From assembly GCF_963678635.1 (NCBI RefSeq), contig NC_087063.1, positions 1,896,073 to 1,960,072 of the forward strand: DNA of 64,000 bases, given 5' to 3'. A program made the position numbers and the translations under genes. The notes under the pieces were generated by a model, which made no database searches, had not been told where the DNA came from, and saw only the letters and a list, made by a program, of their open reading frames with translations. The number at the start of each line of letters is the position of its first letter. Within the stretch, counting starts at the first letter, position 1. Positions 24,369 to 37,200 of the stretch are shown here, one piece after another. The DNA is from Symsagittifera roscoffensis (Eukaryota > Xenacoelomorpha > Acoela > Convolutidae).

Positions 24369-27300
24369 ATTCAATCTAACATAAGATAAAAACCAAGTTA
24401 AGAAAACCAAGAGTACTGAAATAAGAAGTATAAGTATTATGAATCAAAGACTTCGTTTCCATTAATAATGATCACGGACAAAAGCATAAGAGGAAATCAT
24501 GCTCGATTATGCAGTCTACTTATCTCGAGAGTCGCGAAACAGTTGAAATTTCAAATTTGATAAAAACAACAATTAACCCAGGTTGACGACCATAGACTGA
24601 AAAATTAAATTGAACAATTACAAATATAAGTAGTATAAAAGCTAGTCATACAAAGTTCGAATTTTTTTTTTCAAAATTAGGGTAATTAGGAGTAATGAAC
24701 ATAGCGAGGACACTTAATTGATTCTTGGTGAATTTCTTTTTTTTTAAGGAAAAAATCCTAAATTTTGCTCGAGGTCAATTTTATTTTTTGCAATTTGATT
24801 TTATTTTTTTTTTCAAAATTATTTTAACGTCATTGTTCAAAAGAAGGCAAATTCCACTATCAAACAGCAAAAGTGTAAAGGTCACAAAAACCGTGACGAA
24901 TTTCTAATTTCGAAAGTGGATTTTAGTGGTCAGATTTCCGAGCGGAATTTTAAAGTTCACCTATTGATCCAGTTTTTTCAAATTATGTTTGTATTGTTTT
25001 TGCATCGAAAAATGTTCATCGTAAAGTTTTCATAAAATTCAAAAAGTTTTAAAGCCTGATATTTTTTATCAAGTTTTGTAACGAAGTTTTGAAAAGTTTA
25101 TTTAAAAAAAAAACAAGTCAGCTTTTCCCGTTTCCTGTGTTCATTATTCTTTATCAACTGTCGTTTGGCTTAGTTTTAATATTAAATATACTTGTCTGTT
25201 GTTTTGGAAAAAAAATTTGGTGTTATATCATTGAATTAGGAAATATTGTATAGTAAAAATGCTAATCACATAGTTACTATTCATCTAAATTGTATAAATT
25301 GAATATAAGTTTATAAAGGAAGACTTTTCAGCTGACCTTCGTGTTGATAATTGACTTAAAAAAACACTGACTAAAACTAATCTATACGTTTTCTGCACCA
25401 AAAAAGAATTGTTTTGAATTGAAATTTTCAATTTTTTGTCATTTGCCTAACAAATTTGCGCCTAGAAAGTTGGTGAAGAAAAAGAAATTTGCAGAAATTT
25501 GATATTTTTTTTTCATACCCTGGGAACCCTTAGATTTGCAAAACATTGCATAAAATCTTGCATTGTCTTCATTTCATAAATTTGTGGTAAAAAAGTCTCC
25601 TATTGCTCTTTGTAGCTGCGATGGAGATTTTTCTTGAGCACAAATTTTTGCTCAAGTTTCAAAACAAAAAGAACAGTTTTATTATATTAAAAATATTTTG
25701 ATCAGATTTTGATGAATTTCACTGCCTTGGAAAAGCAACACTCAATCTGAATTGATTGAAATCGTTTTTTTTTTCAAACAAAAAATTGATTATTTTTTCT
25801 ATCATAAAATCCATTTAATTCGTTAAAAATTGATTTTCATACAGTATAATAACTGTAAAAAATTCGATTCAAATCGATTTCAATCTCAAATTTAACAATC
25901 CGGGAAGCTCTAAAAGTATTTTGATAGCATTAAAATGCTTCCATGTCAATCAAACAATCAAACTTCTTCAACGTGAAACTTTTTAAAAAGCGGTGAGAAA
26001 AAGTCATAGTAGGAAAGAAGCGTCGAATATTTTCATGGTTGTTTATCAGTTTTTATTAGTGGCACAATACTCATGGAATTGGTTATCACGCTCACACTAA
26101 AAAATATACTGAAGATCTATGGCATAGGGTCTGTTTTTTTTTTCTCAAAAACTTTAGCCACTTCAAAGAAACCTAGCAGGGTTCAAGCGTTGTGTCAGTT
26201 TGAAGCCCTGCTATTTTTTCGGGATTATGAAAAACTCGAAAAAAGCTGTCTAATATTTGGGAAAAAATGGGTTTTTTTGTTTTTCAAACTAAATTATACG
26301 TAATTTGATTAACTGAGTTTTTTAAAAGTTTTAAGAAGTTTTTTTTTTCTATTTCATTTCTTGCATTTTAACCTAATCCTATTGCACTTTCTAAACAGGA
26401 AAAAAACTATTAAGTTCAATGTCAAATTCTGTTTAAAATTTACCTTATTTTTCCATTAAAGGTATGAATTTTTATTTTGGATTTTCTTCGATAAATTATT
26501 TGGTGCAATAGGCATCGCAACCGGCTATTTTTGTTTCGATTGCAAATGGATAAATTTGTATTTTCGACGATCATCATCGGATAATTCAATACAAAGGGGA
26601 TGCAAAAAAGACACCAATACCATTTTTCAAAAAAAACTGAAGAAAAAATTGCAAATTACTAAAATTGAATATACAAATGATTTTTGAGAAAAAAGTATCT
26701 TACAATTTTTAGAAAAAACAAAAAGAAACTAAAAGCTTCCACCCAGATTTTACCATATCATGATCTACAAGCTCTCATGTTACATTTTTTATCTTCAATT
26801 TTTCTTGTCAATTAAAAAAAGTGAGACAAAATAATGAGATTAGATAGAGATTTTAGACGTTCGGAAACACAAAAATATCGAGTTTTTGGCTTAACACTAA
26901 ATTCAAACGAAGAGTGACAAATAGACAAGATTTAAAAACGCTGCGCTTTACGAAGATGGGCTGTGTTCTAGATATCCGCACCGTTCTTGCGTGTCGGACC
27001 CCGTAACCGGGAGATCAGCCTTAAAACCCTTTCAAAAATTTATGTGGAATCAAATTACCAAATTTCTACAGTTTACACACGAAAATAGTTTTAGCGTAAG
27101 ACTTGTTGACGTACTAGTTTTGTCGCGGAATCCACAATACAAGAATGTTACCAGCGTAAACTTAGCTACTATTTCGGACAACACTGCTTCTTTTGTGCCC
27201 CCACAATTTTATTTTCAATAGTTGATAATATCAATCCAATGTAGAGAGATAATTTCAAGTTTCTTTTAAAAACCATTTTGGGTTGGATGTTCAAACAAAA

Positions 27301-27860
27301 GTTGTCGGCGAAACATTTTTTTGCTAAATACACAGCAACCGGCTATTCATGTTTCTTATGATTCAATAAAACAAGGAATCAAATTGCAGAAATAAATGTC
27401 TACATTATTCTTTTTTTTTCAGCTTCGTATTTAACTTTCCAGCCAAGTCAGGTGTAAATTGACTAATTCTTTGCCTAAGGCTTGTTTATATTTAACTTAC
27501 ATGGGCTACATTATATTTACCAGCAGTGTTCAATTGCTCCTGTATTGAAGTTTCCTCCTTATATAATCAGGGAATCACTTGGGGAAAAAACCCATAACTG
27601 TGATTTCCGGATCATCTAATTAAATGCAAAATTTTTCAGTTTTAATTCCGCAATTAAGCAGCCATATTGTTATAGTATTTCAACTCCCGTTAATATTTTT
27701 ATTTCATATTTTAGTGTTATATTCAAACAGTCTAACTATAGATTCAAAGATGTAGCATTTACTAACTTATGTTGGACTAATTGAAGAGTAAAAAATGAAG
27801 TTTTTTTCTCAATACTTGCACTTAAGGTCAAGAATCAAGTCTAATTAATCCTCATTTTAG
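24369..27860. other. Noncoding interval with repeat fragments
   Basis: AT-rich DNA. Short matches to the ACCGGCTAT-CTTGTTT repeat end are present at about 26505-26535 and 27338-27370. A GATATCCGCACCGTTCTTGCG string near 26973 echoes, on the other strand, the GCAAGGA-GC...TCCGGATAT motif at 9.8 and 11.0 kb. The 76-codon frames at 26073 and 26991 lack splice and codon support. Confidence 0.4.
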
Positions 27861-28134
27861 CTCATTCATCACCACTTCGTCAGACAGATACAGCAACCGA
27901 TTCAGATCTCAAAAAACATCACTGTCAACTAAATACGACAAATCAGAGAGAGAATCCGATTCTGAAGACTTCTTTGAAAAGGATGCGGATTACGAGACAA
28001 GATTGAACAACACCCTCGAGGGATTGAACCACAGAAAAAACTATTCAAAGAATTACAGAAGTTCCAAAATGGCTGCACGAAAAAGCGAGTACTCCCTCAA
28101 ATCAATTCTCTATGCTTTGATTCTTAAAACTTAA
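27861..28134 (+). CDS. Coding exon immediately upstream of gene B; assignment uncertain
   Basis: After the acceptor CTCATTTTAG, beginning one base into a codon, the frame encodes a serine/charged region including TTSSDRYSNRFRSQ, SERESDSEDFFEKDADYE and RKNYSKNYRSSKMAARK, then reaches TAA at 28132-28134. It is compositionally like gene B. GT sites at 28061 and 28089 are weak; the 28061 site would leave one base and fit the gene B exon at 28613, the 28089 site would not. It may be an upstream or alternative exon of gene B, or the last exon of another transcript. Confidence 0.5.
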
Positions 28135-28272
28135 GTATAATTTTAATATAAACTAAATTTCAATATCTAATATTCTAAATTGCCAGGTTCTAAGCCATTT
28201 TTAAATGGCGTGAAAAAAACAAACTCCATTTCATTTTCATAACAGAGCTTCAGCGGCTTTCTTTCATAGGAT

Positions 28273-31200
28273 ATGACTCTAAGCGAAAGTATATTAAGAT
28301 AAAATCATCCCACCACAAAAAAAATTGGGTCAACTTAACAATTGCTACCCCTATGGTATCTATACGAGAATTACCACACCTCCAAATAAATGCAGTAAAT
28401 TAACACTAAAGCCGTCTTTTTATAAGTCGAGTTTTGCTGCGTTCTGGTTGGTCGAAAATTTGACTAATTTAATCTACTTTACACATACCCCACCCCCTTC
28501 TTGGAGGGGGGGGGGTGGAATTGTACAGTAGATCCGAAAAACTTTTCTCTTCTAAAATGGGTTTTGGAAAGCATTAAAATTGCAATAACACCAAACATTT
28601 TTTTTCTCCTAGGAACGACAAACACTTCGCCGTGTACACAGAATTCGGCTCCCTACAACCTCGACAGCAAAAACCGACACTCCTTGGGCGTCTTCGTAAA
28701 CCTGGACCAACAATTCTCCAAGTTTCCATCTCTTAACTCTCAACTCAAGAACAGTCCAGAACATTCTGGAATGAAACATAACCAAAGTGGCGCTTACAAT
28801 GGTGCAGTTGGCCGAAAGTCCGCCTATCAGAGCTATAATCAATATTTTTCTGACAATGGAGGTGAAGTTAGCCGAAACGAGAGACGACACTTCAAGCACA
28901 AAGGTTCGAATTTCAGCGACCTTGAGCTAGAGTTTGAGGATATAGCTGAGTTTGACAGCAATAACAACGGAATTGGAAATCAGATTGTTGTCAGCTTTGA
29001 AGAACTGGCGCTAAATGAGAGCACACTGTGCTTGAAAAGTTTGGGAAAAGGACAACAAAGAAGCCACCAAGCAGCACCTTCTAGATTCTTTGCAGGTGTG
29101 TAGAAATTTTTTTTTCATTGAATTATATCATGTTAATTTTATATGTTTTGTCATACGTTTCAAATGATTTGCCAAATCTCTCAGTATGTTTTTTTTCTTT
29201 AGATAAATATTCACTCTCTAAATAACCCTACAAAACAATTCAGATCAGAATGACATGTTTGACCTGTAATCCATATTTGACTTCTGCAGCCGAAGTGAAA
29301 TTCTTACCCTATAAGACTTTTTATAATAATCTGATTCTACAAAAAACTAACCTTACCAAATTTTCTACTGAGCATGTACATTGCATAATTTTACAAAACT
29401 TTGTAGAATAAATTTGGTTGTCAAATACAAGCACGTGGCCACAAAAGCCCCACTCCCTTCCACAACACCCCCACCTACCCTAACTCCCACCCCTCCCCAA
29501 CCCCCCCTCACTCCACCACCCCAACCCCTCTCCCCACTAATTTATACTCCTCATGTGTTGAGTGGGGGTTGGGGTAAGTCTGACTTGAATATGAGCTGGA
29601 GAGGTTTGGCGACTGATTGTTGGTTATAATCAATTATTTTGTAATTCTATAGATACTGATTATAAAAGACAATATAATCAATAATGATCAGTGGGCGCTC
29701 GTTGCCCAAAAATAAATTTGTCTGATTTTTTTAGAGCGTTTCGATTTTTTAAAAACGGCTTCGAGGCCAAATTTTTGAGGAGATACATGCGGAAGAGATA
29801 CTTAAATGGAAAAATAAATGTTGAAAAAAGTGCAAAAAAATAAAAAAAGGTTTACAAACAAGGGAAAAGTATGAAAAGAAGAAAAGAAAACAGGATAAAG
29901 GTTTTCTAACCAATTTGCTTTAACACTTCAAAGTGTGCTTTGCTAAAACAGTGGTCGCGTTTTGCGTTTTCTACATTTTTCGCTGTTTGCCTTCGATATC
30001 CGATTTTTTTTTTCAAAATTTGTTGCTAAATGGAGATCATATTAACATATTAAACGCTCCCTCATAATGCAATTTCTGGCCATGAAAAAAAAAGATGTCT
30101 GAAGAGTAGAAATGGGAGTGCAGCCAGTATTTAGACAGCCGCGTATTCATACTCGTCAGTATTTCGACAAATACTGTATGAACCAATCAGAATCGAGAAA
30201 AGACATAAATAATCCAAAATAAAAAATAATTATTTATTAATTTCTTCTTTGTCTCGATTCTGATTGGTTGAAACAATATTTGTCTAAATACTGACCAGTC
30301 TGAATACACAGTTGTCTAAATACTGATATGTAACCGCAGAAATGGTTCAGTAATTTCAAAAAGTTCAAACGTGACGTATTCTAAAGACGAAAGAAATTTG
30401 AATGAAATTAGGTCAATTTGATCTCAGAGGCTTTGCGATCCACGTTAACAGCAACAAGCTAATACAGAAAAATTCTATTAAACTTTTTTATAAATTAATA
30501 TCACATCCTATTACTTCTTGAAAATATCTTAAAAATTTTGGTTGAATCATAAATAATTTGATAGGCGTTTGATGAAAACCAAAAGTTTAACAGTGATTAG
30601 TTCCGTTAAAAAACTTTGAAAAAAACCATAAAGCAGAGATTTGAGTCGGAAACATGTAATCTCCACTTGCTTGCAATGTGAGGTATAAACAAATTTGTAC
30701 AGTTTTTATTTTTTTATTTTGATTTTGAAAAAAAAAAAAGAAATATTTTCTTTGTTTAAAATGCAGTTTCAGACAGGATATTCAACATTAAAGTTTCCAG
30801 AGTTCCATTTTGATGCACGCGTTTTTGAAGTGCTAAGGATTTATTGTTCCATTTTTTAGTTTTGTGATGATTTCTCAAAAGTACGGTTTCCTCCAATGGT
30901 TTTACAATGTCTCTTTTTCTCAAATTGTTCCAATAAACAGTGTTCCAAAAAAGACCCCTTCAAAGCTGTTCAAAAAACTTATTGAAAATATTGTGGAATT
31001 TTTCAACAAAACTGGTTTTAGGTAAACGCAAAAAAAACTAGAAACAAAAATTTGCATAGTTAATAAGAGTACATGGTGCAACAATTAATCCATCAAAAGA
31101 TCGCCGTTCTTTTTCTGTTAATTTTTAGTGGACATTTGTTCAAAATAGTTCACTATTTAAAAACTAATTTTTTAATGGCGGGAATTTTTATGTATGAATT

Positions 31201-34200
31201 TTCAAAAATATTTAAAAAAAACAAGTTTCTAGTAGATTTTTTGTGCTAAAATGTGAAAATTTGATTTTCGGTCAATTTTTTTTGAATTAGGGATTTAATG
31301 ACGACCGCCAAGTTTTTTCAGACTACAGCTCAACTAAAAACCGGAACGCTATTGTCAGAGCAAAAATTGAGTATTCCAGGACAGCCATTTGCTTAAAATG
31401 TCTGTCTGAGTAGTTCTTTTTTTCATTAAAAAAAACAAAAAAATGGGAAAAAACTGTGTTAGCAGCTAGTTATTCCATCCCTATTTTTGGTACATTGGTC
31501 CGTTCCAAGCTATGCGTCAAACTTTTCTATTTTGATATCAACTGTGTCACAAAACAATGTTTTTGACAAAAATCAATATAAAAGCTAAACAAAACAAAAA
31601 TGGAAAAGTAAAAAATAATCATTTTGGTTTAAAATCGTTTCTTGTGCTCCAAATATTTTTAATTCAGTTTTTGATTTTCAAAGTTTTTTTAACTTAAAAG
31701 TTTTTTTATCTTATTTTAAAATAGTTTTTATACCTAAGCCCTGAACTGAAAGAGCATCAAAGACATATCGAAATTTGCAATTCAACTTGCAAAAGTGATC
31801 AAACCAACAACAAACTTTACAATGCTTCTAATTGCAATGCAACCTGCAAAGGTAATCAAATCAACTAAAAATCGAGACTTTTTAGAAATTCATCATCTTT
31901 AATTTGGCAACATTTGGGTTCGTTTTGGGCTCTTCTGCTTCAAAACTAATTGGATTAGCCGTAATAAACTTAAGTTAATTTACTTTTTGAGTTTCACTGT
32001 GCTTTTTTATGGCGTTTGACAAATTCAGCATCTACGACAAAAAAAAATAGCAGCGGATTTTTTTTTTCAAAAAACACTTTAAAACAATTCCTGGCATAAG
32101 TTGTCAACTTCAGTGAACAGCAGTGCTGTCACATTTTTACAGTAATTGACATAAATATTCATAAGACAAAGAGTGCATTCAGCGGTTTAAAAGCTTCCAA
32201 ATTGTTCACGTCGAATCAACGGATGGCAGTCACTTTCTAGGATGCAAAAATAGATTTGGCAAAATTTTCAGATGCAATGACGCACGTCGCTAATCTTAAC
32301 GGTGAGTTTTTTGAATTTCTAACTCAAGTTTTTTTGCAAAAAAAACAAAGCACACTTAGCTTTTGGTCTGAAAAGCATTTTATTAATTACCTGTCGGAAT
32401 TGCTTTTTTTTGAATGAATTTTAGACAGAAAAAATTTCTGCCTGAATGATTTTATGACGCATTGATTTGAAATTTTTCTACAAAAAGAAACACTTTGTTT
32501 CAAGACTATTTAGGAGCGTTTTGAGGAGCATATACTTCCATTAACATCTTCTTAATACCGTTTTAGGAGCTTCAGGTTTTGCATAAACAGGCTTTGTTGA
32601 AGTAAAATTGTAATTATCATTTCCTTTTGTAGTCTGTCATAAGGCGTCAGCAAAGCCGGTAAATTAGGAAAACGTCCGTTTTATTAATCTCTTTGTGCTC
32701 GCACAGTCGGAAAATTTTCTCTTTAACAACTTCCTGTATTTTTTATGTTTTTTTTTGCAAAATTATGTTTTGGGTCTGATTTTTGCCAACCTAAATTGAA
32801 AATATTCTTATTCATTCCAACAACCCTTCAAAATAAAATAAAAATGAAAAAAATTAGATAGAGAGACGCTTTTCCTTTTAGAAGTATTCATTTTTACTTT
32901 GATTAATCAACCGCGCAATTAGAAGCTCTTAGATTTCACATTTTTTCCTCGCGTTTGTTTTGGATCGGTCATTTAAAAATTTCACAATTATTTCACCCTA
33001 CTTTAGTTTTGTTCAGACACTAATGGGAAACGCAAATCGTTGCCTCCCGGATTCTGTGAATTGTCTTGGCGCCATCGTAAAGAGATCAATTTAGACAACG
33101 GACGCTCGGAACAATCGGAACAATCGGAACAATCGGAACAACGACTTTTCAGAACAAATTACGACGTCAAGGGAACAGTTCGAGGTAGGCCGAAATATTT
33201 ATTTAATTTCAATGTACAAACTTTCAACATTGGGGAAGCTCATCTGAAACTTAATAGAACTGTATATATGAAATATGGATATCTGATCTTGAAAAAAAAA
33301 AACTAAATAATGCCCGTTTCAAAGCCGCCTTCGAGTAATTCCAAAGGGAGACCTTTTGGTATTAACGGCGTAGTATTTCGTAACCAGCGCCTCTGCAAAA
33401 AATATATAATTTTAACAGTTCCAAGATATCGTAGCAAAACGAAATAAAACAATTTTGAAGGAAAAAACCGTGCCAAAAAACGCATTTTCGGTTAAAAAAA
33501 TGATAATTTCTCAGTTTGATGAAAACTTGATATTTAAATTTACCTTTTTGATTTCATTAAAAAATTCTTTTTTATAATCAGCTCTCGCCTTATTTTTTCA
33601 ATGCAATCATTTAGATATTTGGTCCAACAACAAACAAAAACTAGGCTTGTCGGCTTCTGTTTGCCACGAAGAGGACTTGGACACCATCTTAGACGGTCTC
33701 GCAAACTGCGTTTTGTCATCTAGCACCAGTGCTATACGATCGAAGACATCAATTATGAATTCAACAGAACAGCTTCAAAAGACTTTGAAAAGTGTCTCTG
33801 AGCTGTCTTTGAAGCCACGAATCCGTTTCTACGCGGGCGGAAACGGCGCGATAAGCCCTTCGGATGGAAGCACGAGTAGTAAGATATACGTGAACAAAAC
33901 TGTACCCTCGAATGAACTTCGAATTGATGATTCGATAATTGGAACTAAGAGATCACGAATTGTGAAAAATCAGAAGGAGGAAAGCGGCGAGGGAGAGCAA
34001 GAAAATAAAACAAACAGAGTTCGATCGCCGAGACGAGATTTCTTCAAACGCGAGTCGGCAATTGACATTTCGGATTCCTTCGAGAAGTCGAGATTTGACC
34101 CCGACGAGAGATCCGCATTTAAACACAAAGAATTAGCAGAGAAAAGGTACACAGTTTATTTTTTTTCGGAAACTGCATTTTTTCTTATCTAAGATACAGC

Positions 34201-37200
34201 TCTATATGGCATTTGACCTAATTCCTCTGACCCATTAAAAAATGACAGAATCGTTCTTTTTCTTCTTCTGACAAAGCTCTAGTTTTTTGCTATAATTTTA
34301 GCCGGACTTTTTACTCGAAAAGATTCAACATTCGACTTCTAATCTGACTTCTAGTCATACAATTTTCAAACAAGAAAAGTTTTTGATTTTACAATTTTCT
34401 TCAATTTCGTGCAAACAGAAAAAGTTATGAAAACTCTATGAAACCTCTTCTTTAATACATTCTATTTATAGAATTGGCAGTTTTTCATATGTCAATAGCA
34501 GTTTTCTAAAAGAAAAAGTTTTAAAAAATATTTTGAGTTTTTAAAACTTTGTTTTTTTTCTGAAAAGCATCAACACTTTTTCAACAAAAACCCAAAATCT
34601 CAGAGGTTAAGTCCGACAAAATTGCACACTTCAATTGCATTTGTTGTTTGGCCATGTTTTTGGTTGTTTTCAGGTTCACACAAACGATACAAAAAATTTT
34701 ATATTATTTTCAAGAATACAAACCTTCTACCTTGAAAAATTCACTGGTTAAAAAAACGCTTTTATAAACAGAATTAAGTTTAAGTTAACGTTGAAAAAGA
34801 AAAGCTCTAAGTGTAGCTGTACAAAAAAAAACAATTAATTGCGTTAAAAAATAAGCCTGGACTACCTCAATTTTTTTTACAGGTTTGCATTTAAATTGTT
34901 TTTTCTGAAAATAATTAGCTCAAGCTCATAATTAAAATACTATTTAAAAGGTGAGCTTTTAGGAGTGAATAGGCTGGGAATTTGAAAAATTTAAGATTAA
35001 AGCGCTCAAGATTTTTCTCGTTTTTCCATACGTGTGTTAAGTGCTGCTAAATTACCCAGCTCAGAAATCATTCAAGTTTGAAATGAAGCACGCTTAATGG
35101 ATGCAAAAGGTGCTTCAAACGATTCGTTGTAACCTGAAATGCGATGGTTGAAAGCTTAAAAAAATCATCAGAATTTCTTTCTTTTTTCAAATTTTGAAAA
35201 AACTGCGGAGAAAAAACTACATAGGCCAACATAAAGTTTAGTTCGATCAATCAGGTTTGTGTTTTTATACGAGTATCTTTGTTGTTCCTACCATTGAAAG
35301 ACTTATAGATGGTTTATATTTAGTCAATTATAGTAGTCTTTAAAAAATTTTGCCATGAAAAATGACTTTTAACCCTTTTTATTTAATTTTCGAATTGATT
35401 CAGCGCCTTTTTGGGAATTTTGAAAAAAATTGCCAAGACGTGATTTATTTTGCTTTTTCAGCTTTTTTCTTCTTTGAAACTTTTTTTGATTCAACGAAGT
35501 AACTTGCGGTACTGTTTTAATAATATTATTACAGATGTTCAATGAAATCTTCTTATTCTAGACACCAGGTCTGAAGTGACACAAATTGAAAAAAAAACTC
35601 ACATGAATCAGTACAGCTAATGCCAAAGTCACATATTTTTATTTTTAAGGTTTTCTTAGCTTTCAAGTTTGAGATTAGCAATGTTTTACATTTGAAATGA
35701 GGGACTGCTTATCTGCTTTTTGGGCCGCAAAACTTGTTTTTTTTTATATAACTAACAACTGCCTCAAACAAAACATCCGAAAAATAATATTACTTTTAAT
35801 TTCTTCGGTATTTGAAGAAAGATCAAAAAGCTCAAGAAAGCATCAACTATCAATGACCGTTAAGAGAACACCTTATCAGCTTGTGATTTTTTTTGAAATT
35901 TGTGTTAGTAAAAAAACATAAAAAACTCACTTTCTAATTTGATTTATCACGGCTTGTCTTTTGATGACTTTTCCTGCTCAACGTCATTAATTGTAAGTAA
36001 GTTTTTTTTGTTCTAAATTTGAACAAAACGCTGAATGCTTTTTTGAGGCTTTTTTTTGTTCAGTAAATTTCGAAAATTCAAATGTTCCTTTAGTCTTTAT
36101 TTTGTCATTTTTTCATGATCATAATACGGATATTGCTATTTACCACCTAATAAAGCAAAGTATTGATTCAAAACACCATCAGCATCAAAAACTTTGATGT
36201 TTTGTAAAGTTTTTCTTCAAAATATACTAAAAACTCGGAACAGTATCTCGGAGTTCTAACCTTTTCCATTTTTTTCTTCGGATTTTTTTCTGTTATTCAA
36301 TGTTGCTTTAAATGATCTAATTAGCAATTAAGCAATTAAATGATCTAATTCATTCGCTTCAGTAGAAACTCGGACCCATTATCTGAAGAACTTAATGAAA
36401 GCTTTTTCGAACATTTTTTTGGCATGCGTAACACAAGGTTGCTTTTTTGACAAATTATCCAAGGGCACAAAAACTAACCAGAAATCGAGTAGGAGCTTCT
36501 ACTAGAAAACACAAAGTTTTATCAATTTTTTTCAAAAGTATGAAGTGCGGACAATTTAAATTTAAGAATAAAAAACTTAATTTGTTGTTTTTGCGTGAAA
36601 GTTTTTAAAGATTTCAAAAGTTGTTCTCCGGAGTTTCAAGAAAATTAAACTAATCACAACTTGATGTAAAAAAAAGTGATCTGAAATAGTTGAGTGTAGC
36701 ATGTGATTTTTATTCAAGCTTGCAATCACTCAGGCGAAAATTTTAGAATGGAAAATATGTGTTCGGGTCAGTGTTCACAAAATTTGCGCAGAAGCTGTTT
36801 AAAGGGTCAATTTTGATCTTGAAGCTTGCTTGGACTCTAAAGTGCCGATATTGAAACCCCATCAGTTTAGGAAATCAGATTCAGGTTCATTCGTATGAAA
36901 GAGATGCTCCTCGTGGTTTTAAAAAAATTCAATGTGATTCTGCGGGGAGTTTGTAAAATATAGTAATATCAACCCTGAAAATTTTATTCTTTTTGAAACG
37001 CATATGCATTCAAACTGATGGTTTATTTTGTGAATTTTAAAGTTCACATCGTTTTGCACACGAAAAGACAGCAGCAAATTTTTTCTATGTTTAAAACTAC
37101 AGGAAAGTAACCCTTCTTCAGAGAAAAATCGAACTATAAATAACGCTTAAGCATCATTTTTTTTTAATCGCTTGTTGGTCGAGTTGACATCGTAGGAATG

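Larger units (their letters stand above)
29096..32271 (+). other. Gene B intron 2
   Basis: 3.2 kb, containing the C/G-rich tract and the fold-back MITE listed separately. The rest is AT-rich with no coding support. Confidence 0.5.

Noticed and set aside
24136-24410. Two minus-strand frames of 61-68 codons
   Set aside because: They overlap the + strand exon 24258-24368, which has better codon content and a natural end; part is a hAT-like remnant.
28609-28899. 96-codon minus-strand frame
   Set aside because: Shadow of gene B exon 2; the + strand frame has fitting splice sites and composition.
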